Shown: one piece after another, positions 1-6,738 of the stretch
Numbering within the stretch: the stretch's first letter is position 1
How the letters are laid out: each line of letters begins with the position of its first letter
Notes under the pieces: model-generated
Databases searched by the model: none
Told to the model about the DNA's origin: nothing
The model's input: the letters and a program-made list of their open reading frames with translations, nothing else
Source: Sterolibacterium denitrificans
GTDB taxonomy: Bacteria; Pseudomonadota; Gammaproteobacteria; Burkholderiales; Rhodocyclaceae
NCBI RefSeq assembly: GCF_900174485.1
Contig: NZ_LT837803.1
Coordinates: 682,001 to 746,000 of the forward strand
Direction of reading: 5' to 3'
DNA length: 64,000 nucleotides
Made by a program: the position numbers and the translations under genes

Positions 1-779
1 CGCTCGCGCTCGATCATCTTTCGCACGGCCGCATGATCCTCGGCCTGGGCGTTTCCGGCCCGCAGGTCGTCGAAGGCTGGTATGGCCAGCCCTTCGCCAA
101 GCCGTTGGCGCGCACCCGCGAGTACGTCGACATCATCCGCCAGGTGATGCGCCGCGAAGCGCCGGTCGCCAATGCCGGCGAGCACTATCCGCTGCCCTAT
201 GTGGGGCCGGGTTCGACCGGCATGGGCAAGCCGCTGCGCTCGATCACCCACCCGCTGCGCGCCGATCTGCCGATCTATCTGGGCGCCGAAGGGCCGAAGA
301 ACGTCACCCAGACCGTCGAGATCGCCGACGGCTGGCTGCCGGTGTATTACAGTCCCTTCCGCCAGGAAGTCTATGCCGACCAGCTCAAGGGCATGAAGCC
401 CGGCTTCGAGATCTGCCCGCTGGTGCAGGTGAATATCGATGACGATCTGGAAACCGCGCTGATCCCGGTGAAAATGACGCTGGCCTTCTACATCGGCGGC
501 ATGGGTTCCAAGGAAAAGAACTTCCACAAGGATCTGATGTGCCGCATGGGCTTCGAGGCCGAAGCCAACAAGATTCAGGAACTGTTCTTCGAAGGCAAGC
601 GCGAGGAGGCGATGGCCATGGTGCCGACGCAGTTCGCCGACGAAATCTCGCTGTGCGGCTCGAAGGCGCGCATCAAGGATCGCCTGCAGGCCTGGGAGGA
701 TTCGCCGGTGACCACGATGCTGGTGATGGGCAACGGCGGCCTCGACATGGTGCGCACCATGGCCGAGCTGGCGCTGTAA
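1..779 (+). CDS. LLM-class (F420-type) flavin-dependent oxidoreductase, 5' truncated by window edge
   Basis: The reading frame is already open at the first base, so the N-terminus lies outside the window; the ATG at 33 is internal. The visible 258 or so residues show the luciferase-like family pattern DHLSHGRMILGLGVSG followed by VEGWYG, and a C-terminal segment that ends the alpha/beta barrel. The family reduces or oxidises organic substrates with reduced F420 or FMN, and members are common in sterol and lipid catabolic clusters of actinobacteria and proteobacteria. The substrate cannot be told from sequence. It reads toward the FadD-type ligase 124 bases downstream, so the two may be co-transcribed unless the hairpin at 785 stops transcription. 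A second family member lies at 45672. Family call firm, role inferred. Confidence 0.85.
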   Translation, partial: LALDHLSHGRMILGLGVSGPQVVEGWYGQPFAKPLARTREYVDIIRQVMRREAPVANAGEHYPLPYVGPGSTGMGKPLRSITHPLRADLPIYLGAEGPKNVTQTVEIADGWLPVYYSPFRQEVYADQLKGMKPGFEICPLVQVNIDDDLETALIPVKMTLAFYIGGMGSKEKNFHKDLMCRMGFEAEANKIQELFFEGKREEAMAMVPTQFADEISLCGSKARIKDRLQAWEDSPVTTMLVMGNGGLDMVRTMAELAL

Positions 780-784
780 CGGGT

Positions 785-803
785 CTGCCGGATCGTCCGG
801 CAG
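785..803 (+). terminator. 8-bp perfect hairpin after the LLM oxidoreductase gene
   Basis: CTGCCGGA and TCCGGCAG form a perfect 8-bp stem with a 3-base TCG loop, starting six bases after the stop codon. No long T-run follows, so it is at best a weak intrinsic terminator or an RNA 3' end stabiliser. Confidence 0.4.
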
Positions 804-830
804 TCAATCTCACCATTTACCACTCACGCC

Positions 831-856
831 GTCACGCCCGCCTGCGCGGGAATGAC
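831..856. repeat. Imperfect REP-like palindrome
   Basis: Arms GTCACGCCCGC and GCGGGAATGAC pair at 9 of 11 positions around a CTGC centre. It is a diverged copy of the GTCATTCCCGC/GCGGGAATGAC palindrome that also occurs at 51520-51587 and 58491-58516. Confidence 0.6.
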
Positions 857-903
857 GATGAAAAACAATTCGCTAACCGACACCGTAATTTCTGGAGGCC
901 GTA

Positions 904-2538
904 ATGAGCAGCAGGCAGAGAACCTACAACTTGTCCGATTTGTTCCGGATCGTCGTCGAAACCAAGCCGGACGCAGAGGCGCTGGTCTGCGGCGCGCGCC
1001 GCCTGAGCTTTCGCCAACTCGAAGAGCGCGCCACGCGCCTGGCGCTGTGGCTGCGCGGCCGGGGCATCGGCGCGGGTGACACCATCGGCATTCATGCCTA
1101 CAGTTGCGCCGAGTACGTCGAAATCTGCCTGGCCGCCTTCAAGCTGAAGGCGCTACCGGCCAACGTCAATTACCGCTACACCGCCGAGGAGGCGCGCTAC
1201 ATCTACGACAATGCCCAGTTGAAGGCGCTGATCTACAGCGTCGAGCTGGAAGACGTGGTCAGGGACGCGCTGCCTGCCGCGCCGGGAATCACGGCCATCG
1301 CCCGCCTGCACGCGGCGGAGGGACAGGCATCCGGTATTCCCGGCGCCGTGGAGTATGAGACGGCGCTGGCGGGCGCGACGGGCTCGCTGGACGACATCGA
1401 ACTGTCCGACGACGACCAGATCCTGCTCTACACCGGCGGCACCACCGGCATGCCCAAGGGCGTGATCTGGCCGCACAAGGCGTTGTTCTACGCCGGCTTC
1501 GGCGGCGGCGGCAACTTCCATCCGGGCGGGCCGATCGCCTCTCCGGAAGAGCTGGCCTCGCGCGTCGAGGAAGGCTTCTACATGAAGCTGCTGCCCACGG
1601 CACCCCTGATGCACGGCGCCGGCCTGTGGGCGACGCTGATCGGCCTGTATGCCGGGCATACCGTGCACCTCAACGACCAGGCCGGTTTCGATGCCGAGCA
1701 CATCCTCGACAAGATCGTCGCCGAGGGCATCAGTTGCATCATGATCGTCGGCGATGCCATGGGCCTGCCGCTGCTGGCCGTCTTGAGGGCTCATCCGGGC
1801 CGCTGGGATCTGTCCAGCCTGATGGCGATTTCCTCATCCGGCGCGCTGCTTTCCGATCATGTGCAAAAGGGCCTGGCCGAATTCCTGCCGCCCTACACCC
1901 GTCTGGTGATCGCCATGGGTTCCTCGGAAACCGGCCAGTCCGGCACCGGCGCGCGTCCGGCGACCGAAGGCCTGATCAGCCTGCCGAAGAACGCCACCAC
2001 CGATGTCGCCATCGAGGAAGCGCCGGGACGGTGGCGCTTTGCCAGGCCGGGTGAAATGGGCATCCTGGTGCGCCTGGGTCATCTGCCGCTGGGCTACTTC
2101 CGCGATCCGCAGAAGACCGCCGCCACCTTCACCGAAATCGAAGGCCGGCGCTGCTCGATCAGCGGCGACATCGCCCGTCTGGAAGAGGACGACAGCATCA
2201 CCGTCTTCGGCCGCGATTCGCAGTGCATCAACACCGGCGGCGAGAAGGTGTACACCGAGGAAGTCGAGGAAGCCCTGCGCTCCTACGCCGGCGTGACCGA
2301 TGCGGTGGTGGTCGGTATTCCCGACGAGCGCTGGGGCAACAAGGTGGTCGGCGTGGTGGCCCTCGATGCGCAACAGACGCCGGATGCCCAGGCGCTGCGC
2401 GACCACGCCCGCCAGCACATCGCCGGCTACAAGGTGCCGAAGGACATCGTCTTCGTCGAAAAAGTCTTCCGCAACCCGGTCGGCAAACCCGACTACCGCT
2501 GGGCCAAGCGCATCGCTGAAGAGAAGCTGCGCGCCTGA
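904..2538 (+). CDS. Acyl-CoA synthetase (AMP-forming, FadD19-like)
   Basis: This 544-residue protein activates a carboxylic acid as acyl-AMP and then acyl-CoA in the cytoplasm. Seen: the P-loop YTGGTTGMPKG near residues 177-187, the GRDSQCINTGGEKVY hinge near residue 436, and the C-terminal catalytic lysine in NPVGKPDYRW near residue 528. The N-terminal region (FRQLEERATRLA, NVNYRYTAEEARYIYDN) resembles the mycobacterial FadD17/FadD19 group that loads sterol side-chain acids. An ATG at 904 is preceded by a GGAGG element. The neighbours (LLM oxidoreductase before, crotonase and acyl-CoA dehydrogenase after the restriction island) fit side-chain beta-oxidation. The exact substrate is inference. 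Confidence 0.88.
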   Translation: MSSRQRTYNLSDLFRIVVETKPDAEALVCGARRLSFRQLEERATRLALWLRGRGIGAGDTIGIHAYSCAEYVEICLAAFKLKALPANVNYRYTAEEARYIYDNAQLKALIYSVELEDVVRDALPAAPGITAIARLHAAEGQASGIPGAVEYETALAGATGSLDDIELSDDDQILLYTGGTTGMPKGVIWPHKALFYAGFGGGGNFHPGGPIASPEELASRVEEGFYMKLLPTAPLMHGAGLWATLIGLYAGHTVHLNDQAGFDAEHILDKIVAEGISCIMIVGDAMGLPLLAVLRAHPGRWDLSSLMAISSSGALLSDHVQKGLAEFLPPYTRLVIAMGSSETGQSGTGARPATEGLISLPKNATTDVAIEEAPGRWRFARPGEMGILVRLGHLPLGYFRDPQKTAATFTEIEGRRCSISGDIARLEEDDSITVFGRDSQCINTGGEKVYTEEVEEALRSYAGVTDAVVVGIPDERWGNKVVGVVALDAQQTPDAQALRDHARQHIAGYKVPKDIVFVEKVFRNPVGKPDYRWAKRIAEEKLRA

Positions 2539-2635
2539 AGGGATCAATGAACGCTGGTACCACTGCCTGCATCCGTCACGCGCCGACAACCTTGAATGAT
2601 TGCGCCTTGAAGATTGACGATTGGTGGAGAAGCAC

Positions 2636-4558
2636 ATGGAAAAACTCACGGCAGCCAGCTCCGAAGCCCAGTCCGCCGATCTGGTGGCGGGCAATATCGC
2701 GCAGCTCAAGGCTCTGTTTCCGGAACTCATCACCGAAGGCGCAGGTGGTGCGGCCATCAACGTGGATGTGCTCAAGGCACTGGTGGGCGATGCCACCGTC
2801 ACCGATGCCGACGAGAAATACGGCCTCAACTGGCACGGCAAGCGCCGCGCCCGGCAACTGGCGCTCACGCCCAGCATCGGCACGCTGCGGCCCTGCCCGG
2901 AAGACAGCGTCGACTGGGACACCACCCGGAACCTGATGATCGAGGGCGACAACCTCGAAGTGCTCAAGCTGCTGCAAAAGAGCTATGCCGGCAAGGTCAA
3001 ACTGATCTACATCGACCCGCCGTACAACACCGGCAAGGATTTTGTCTACCCCGACAACTTCCAGGACAACATCAAGAACTATCTGGAACTGACCGGGCAG
3101 GTGGAAGGCGGACAGAAAATCAGCAGCAATACCGAGGCCAGCGGGCGGTTTCATACCGACTGGCTGAATATGATGTATCCGCGGTTGAAGCTGGCGCGCA
3201 ACCTTCTACGCGACGACGGCCTTATTGTCGTCAATATCGATGACGGAGAGTCTGCAAACCTAAAATCTGTAATGGTAGAGATTTTTGGGGAAGAGAACTT
3301 CCTGGCAATGATTTCATGGGAAAAGAGATATACGCGCAGCAACAATGCACGATTGTTTTACTCTCTCAAAGACACGCTAGTAACATTCCGGAAATCGGAA
3401 TCCGTTAGTATCTTGCGGGAAGCGCGTGGAGAAAAGTCAAAGGAAATTTACTCGAACCCAGACAATGACGCTAGAGGTGTATGGACAAGCTCTTCCTACG
3501 TCAATCCGGCAACAAAAGAGCAGAGACCAAATCTCGTTTATACAATCATCAATCATTTTAACGATGAAAAGATTGATCATCCCACGCATGCATGGAAGTA
3601 TGAGTATTCAGAGCACGAGCGGCACGTTCGAGAAAAGAGACTTTGGTGGGGGCAATCTGGAGATGCAAAATTTCCGCGGCTAAAGAATTTCCTTGCGGAG
3701 ATGGATGATGGCATGGTTCCTATCGATCTATGGGATTACAAATCCACAGGAACAACCGATGAAGGTGGCCAAGAAGTAAAAGAGCTTTTTGGGCAAGCAG
3801 CTTTCGACAACCCAAAACCGACTCGTCTAATTCAAAGGTTGCTTGGGCTGTCGAGTCCCGAAACACATCAATCCTTTGAAGCGCCGATTATTCTTGATTT
3901 CTTTGCTGGTTCCGGTACCACTGGCCATGCCGTCATGGCACAAAACGCGGCCGATGGCGGTTCGCGCCGCTATGTACTGGTACAGCTTCCGGAGCCGCTC
4001 GATCCGGAAAACAAAGATCAGAAAGTGGCAGTCGAGTTTTGCGATAAGCTCGGCAAGTCCCGCACTATCGCCGAACTGACCAAGGAGCGCCTGCGCCGCG
4101 CTGCGCAAAGCATTAAGCAGCGAGCAGCGAGCAGCGAGCAGCGAGCAGCGAGCAGCGAGCAGCGAGCAGCGAGCAGCGAGCAGCGAGCAGCGAGCAGCGA
4201 GCAGCGAGCAGCGAGCAGCGAGCAGCGAGCAGCGAGCAGCGAGCAGCGAGCAGCGAGCAGCGAGCAGCGAGCAGCGAGCAGCGAGCAGCGAGCAGCGAGC
4301 AGCGAGCAGCGAGCAGCGAGCAGCGAGCAGCGAGCAGCGAGCAGCGAGCAGCGAGCAGCGAGCAGCGAGCAGCGAGCAGCGATTGGATATTATGGAAAAC
4401 TCGCAAAGTTCCCCGAATTCGGAAAAATATTTGCCGGACCTGGGCTTCCGTGTCTTCAAACTCGACACTTCCAATATCCGCGCCTGGAATTCGAGGCCGA
4501 ACGATCTGGAAGCCACGCTGTTCGACCATCAGGATCACCTGCTCGAAGGTCGCACTGA
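2636..4558 (+). CDS. mod: Type III restriction-modification methylase Mod, frameshifted by a heptamer tract (phase-off)
   Basis: Start ATG 2636 follows GGTGGAGA. The protein is a beta-class N6-adenine methylase: DPPY at residues 127-130, followed later by the AdoMet motif FAGSG at about 423-427, the order typical of type III Mod. A region between them (about 3230-3900) should be the target-recognition domain and is visibly more AT-rich than its flanks. After residue 490 or so the frame enters 38 copies of a 7-bp repeat, read as QRAASSE heptads, and leaves them in the wrong frame, adding about 58 unrelated residues before the stop at 4556-4558. The true C-terminus is in another frame (4383-4871). 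Loss of one repeat or gain of two would restore a full-length Mod. Its partner Res starts at 6739. Confidence 0.9.
   Translation: MEKLTAASSEAQSADLVAGNIAQLKALFPELITEGAGGAAINVDVLKALVGDATVTDADEKYGLNWHGKRRARQLALTPSIGTLRPCPEDSVDWDTTRNLMIEGDNLEVLKLLQKSYAGKVKLIYIDPPYNTGKDFVYPDNFQDNIKNYLELTGQVEGGQKISSNTEASGRFHTDWLNMMYPRLKLARNLLRDDGLIVVNIDDGESANLKSVMVEIFGEENFLAMISWEKRYTRSNNARLFYSLKDTLVTFRKSESVSILREARGEKSKEIYSNPDNDARGVWTSSSYVNPATKEQRPNLVYTIINHFNDEKIDHPTHAWKYEYSEHERHVREKRLWWGQSGDAKFPRLKNFLAEMDDGMVPIDLWDYKSTGTTDEGGQEVKELFGQAAFDNPKPTRLIQRLLGLSSPETHQSFEAPIILDFFAGSGTTGHAVMAQNAADGGSRRYVLVQLPEPLDPENKDQKVAVEFCDKLGKSRTIAELTKERLRRAAQSIKQRAASSEQRAASSEQRAASSEQRAASSEQRAASSEQRAASSEQRAASSEQRAASSEQRAASSEQRAASSEQRAASSEQRAASSEQRAAIGYYGKLAKFPEFGKIFAGPGLPCLQTRHFQYPRLEFEAERSGSHAVRPSGSPARRSH
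4117..4382 (+). repeat. (GCAGCGA)38 heptanucleotide tract inside mod
   Basis: Counting by position, the unit GCAGCGA repeats without interruption 38 times (266 bases), with one extra matching base at 4116. Because 7 is not a multiple of 3, each slipped unit changes the reading frame. With 38 units the upstream mod frame joins an unrelated frame; with 37 or 40 units it would join the conserved C-terminus. This is the standard architecture of slipped-strand phase variation. Confidence 0.97.
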
Positions 4559-4871
4559 AGCCGATGTGCTCTATGAACTTTTGCTCAAGCTCGGCCTTGA
4601 TCTGTGCGTGCCCATCGAACGGCGCCGCATCGAAGGCATGGACGTTCATGCCGTGGGCGGTGGTGTGCTGATGGCCTGCCTGGCGGAGCAAATTACCCGC
4701 GAGCAGGCGGAGCCGCTCGCCTTGGGGCTCATTACCTGGCACAAGGCGCTGGCTCCCGCTGGCGACACCACTTGCGTATTCCGCGACAGCGCCTTCGCCG
4801 ACGACGTGGCCAAGACCAACCTCGCCGCCATTCTGGAACAGCACGGCATCCAGAACGTGCGCAGCATTTAA
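4383..4871 (+). CDS. mod: C-terminal portion of Mod, out of frame in this sequence
   Basis: About 160 residues including GFRVFKLDTSNIRAW, DVLYELLLKLGLDLCVPIE and the ending NLAAILEQHGIQNVRSI, which is the normal C-terminus of type III Mod proteins. It lies in the frame +1 relative to the upstream mod frame. The first codons after the repeat are TTG at 4383 and ATG at 4392, neither with a convincing ribosome-binding site, so independent translation is doubtful. It is best read as the 3' part of a contingency gene caught in the off state rather than as decay, because the coding sequence beyond the tract is intact. Confidence 0.88.
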   Translation: MDIMENSQSSPNSEKYLPDLGFRVFKLDTSNIRAWNSRPNDLEATLFDHQDHLLEGRTEADVLYELLLKLGLDLCVPIERRRIEGMDVHAVGGGVLMACLAEQITREQAEPLALGLITWHKALAPAGDTTCVFRDSAFADDVAKTNLAAILEQHGIQNVRSI

Positions 4872-4882
4872 GGAGATCAGCG

Positions 4883-6037
4883 ATGCAAGTGACAAGAATC
4901 AGGTTGAAGAACTGGCGAAATTTCAGGTCGTTTGATGCGCCGATGCGTGATGTAACTTACATCCTCGGCCCAAACGCTTCCGGCAAATCCAACTTACTGG
5001 ATGTTTTTCGCTTCCTGCGGGATGTCAGTAAACCAGCAGGGGGTGGGCTGCAGGCAGCGGTGATCGCCAGAGGTGGAATCAGCAAGCTACGCTGTCTTCA
5101 TGCTCGCCGGGACCCAGAGGTTTGCATTGATGTGGAGCTATCGGACTCTTCGGACGACGAAGTGCCAAACTGGCGTTATGTGCTCGGATTTAAGCCAGAA
5201 GGCAAGGGAGCACAACGTATTCTGGTGTCCAAAGAGGAGGTTTGGCACGAAGGCAGGCAGTTGTTTTCGCGACCTGATAAGAAGGATGGCAATGATTCAG
5301 TACTGCTGACTCAGACACGGCTTGAACAAATTGCGGCAAATGCTGAGTTCAGGGAGCTTGCGGAGTTCTTCGGCTCGATCACTTATTTACATCTTGTGCC
5401 TCAGCTGTTGAAGTTTGCGGATCAGCTGGGGGGTAGGCCTTTGGAAAATGATCCGTTTGGCCAAAGCTTTCTGGAGCGGATCGCAAAAACAACTGAGCGT
5501 GTTAGAAACACGCGACTAAAGAAGATTAGTGAAGCGTTGACATTGGCCGTTCCGCAATTCAAGGAACTTCGGTTCGTCAAGGACGATTCTGGCCACCCTC
5601 ATTTGGAAGCCTTGTACTCCCATCATAGACCCAACGCAGGGTGGCAATCAGAGGAGCATTTTTCTGATGGAACCTTACGGTTGCTTGGATTGTTGTGGGC
5701 CTTTCTGGACGGCAACTCCATGCTGCTGCTTGAGGAGCCGGAAATATCACTCAATGATGCGGTAGTGAAAGAAATTCCGCTCATTATTCAGCGCCTGCAA
5801 AAGAACAGGAAATCAAAGCGACAAGTGATTATCAGCACTCACAGCGAGGCACTGCTCAGCAATCCGGGAATCGATGGTCGTGGCGTTATTCTGCTGGAAG
5901 CGACGACTGATGGCTCAACCGGACGGACATTACAAGAAGAAGAAGCCTCAGCACTTGAAGCTGGGCTTTCGGTGGCCGAGGTGGTTTTACCGAAGACACG
6001 GCCCATTTCAGTCAATCAGCTTGGGTTTTGGGAATGA
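4883..6037 (+). CDS. AAA family ATPase (OLD/RecF/SMC-like), embedded in the type III locus
   Basis: Start ATG 4883 follows AAGGAGATCAGCG, giving 384 residues. Seen: Walker A GPNASGKS at residues 29-36, an ABC-type signature SDGTLRLLGLL, Walker B LLLLEEPEISL, and the switch histidine in ISTHSEALL. This layout is the AAA_21/OLD-like ATPase head found in many phage-defence proteins. No nuclease domain is fused to it. Its stop overlaps the start of the next gene (ATGA at 6034-6037), so the two are translationally coupled. Base composition is clearly lower in GC than mod's ends or res. Likely role: ATP-driven sensor or effector subunit of a defence pair; function inferred from context. Confidence 0.85.
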   Translation: MQVTRIRLKNWRNFRSFDAPMRDVTYILGPNASGKSNLLDVFRFLRDVSKPAGGGLQAAVIARGGISKLRCLHARRDPEVCIDVELSDSSDDEVPNWRYVLGFKPEGKGAQRILVSKEEVWHEGRQLFSRPDKKDGNDSVLLTQTRLEQIAANAEFRELAEFFGSITYLHLVPQLLKFADQLGGRPLENDPFGQSFLERIAKTTERVRNTRLKKISEALTLAVPQFKELRFVKDDSGHPHLEALYSHHRPNAGWQSEEHFSDGTLRLLGLLWAFLDGNSMLLLEEPEISLNDAVVKEIPLIIQRLQKNRKSKRQVIISTHSEALLSNPGIDGRGVILLEATTDGSTGRTLQEEEASALEAGLSVAEVVLPKTRPISVNQLGFWE

Positions 6038-6648
6038 CGCCTGTTGCATTGGCTACTGAGGATGAACTCAGTGAAGCGGTAGGCGTGAAGCTGTTATTAG
6101 AGCATCCAGTTTTGGCAGAAACCCCGCCGATGTTGCTGAGGAAAAATGGCTTTGGGTACTTGCGCTCACGGATGGATAGCTGGCGGCAGATGGCCAGTCG
6201 TCAGGTTGTGATCGTTTTGACCGATTTGGACAGGGTGGCCTGCCCAGTGATTCTGCTGGAGAGTTGGCTGGGTGCTGAGCGGTCACACCCTCAAAATCTA
6301 TTGTTACGTATTGCGGAGCGCGAGGTTGAGTCATGGCTGCTTGCTGACCACGAGGCGCTTGGAAGTTTGTTTGGTAGTCGGAGGCAGTTTCCGATGCAAC
6401 CGGACATGTTGCCAGACCCCAAGCAGCATCTGCTTGGACTGGCTCAAAGAGCACCCAGGGCAGTGAGAGACGATTTGGTTGCTAAACAAGGAGTCGTTGC
6501 CAGGCAGGGGATTGGCTACAACCGCCTTTTGGTGAACTGGGTGCAAGCCGAGTGGTCTCCGGAAAGGGCCGCCGCTCGCTCACCAAGTCTTTTGCGTGCC
6601 AGAAATGCCATGCGCGAGGCTGCCTATAGGTTGATGCAGGCCAGTTAA
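6034..6648 (+). CDS. TOPRIM-like partner protein (DUF4276/DUF4435-like)
   Basis: A 204-residue protein starting at ATG 6034 within the stop of the ATPase gene. Candidate metal-binding pattern of a TOPRIM-like fold: acidic cluster TEDELSE at residues 8-14, LTDLDR with D64 and D66, and EVESWLLAD with E97/E99. That order (Glu, DxD, Glu) matches small nuclease partners of AAA ATPases such as the AriB subunit of PARIS and DUF4276 proteins. I did not recognise a close named family, so the domain call rests on motif spacing. Coupled translation with the ATPase suggests a fixed complex. A DNA- or RNA-cleaving effector is the main hypothesis. Confidence 0.6.
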   Translation: MTPVALATEDELSEAVGVKLLLEHPVLAETPPMLLRKNGFGYLRSRMDSWRQMASRQVVIVLTDLDRVACPVILLESWLGAERSHPQNLLLRIAEREVESWLLADHEALGSLFGSRRQFPMQPDMLPDPKQHLLGLAQRAPRAVRDDLVAKQGVVARQGIGYNRLLVNWVQAEWSPERAAARSPSLLRARNAMREAAYRLMQAS

Positions 6649-6655
6649 GCGATTT

Positions 6656-6715
6656 GTGGAGTCTGATCGCAGAAATAGACTCCACTAAAGCTTTTGTGGA
6701 GCTTGGGGGCTCCAC
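6656..6715 (+). promoter_or_regulatory. Two tandem related hairpins between the TOPRIM-like gene and res
   Basis: First hairpin: GTGGAGTCT (6656-6664) pairs with AGACTCCAC (6677-6685), loop 12. Second: GTGGAGC (6696-6702) pairs with GCTCCAC (6709-6715), loop 6, followed by TATTTTT, so the second looks like an intrinsic terminator or attenuator. Both share the TTGTGGAG...CTCCACTA frame and may be duplicates of one element. They lie 23 bases before the res start. Confidence 0.65.
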
Positions 6716-6738
6716 TATTTTTCAGGAAATACAGACCC

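Noticed and set aside
831-856. Rho-independent terminator
   Set aside because: Imperfect stem without a T-run and clearly related to the dispersed palindromes at 51520 and 58491.
4117-4382. CRISPR-like array
   Set aside because: The 7-bp units are contiguous with no spacers and lie within a coding frame, so this is a simple sequence repeat.
4116-4558. mod as a decayed pseudogene
   Set aside because: All motifs and the C-terminus are intact and only the repeat count sets the frame. A reversible contingency switch explains it better.
4383-4871. Independent small gene downstream of mod
   Set aside because: Its sequence is the usual Mod C-terminus and there is no ribosome site, so it is treated as the out-of-frame end of mod.
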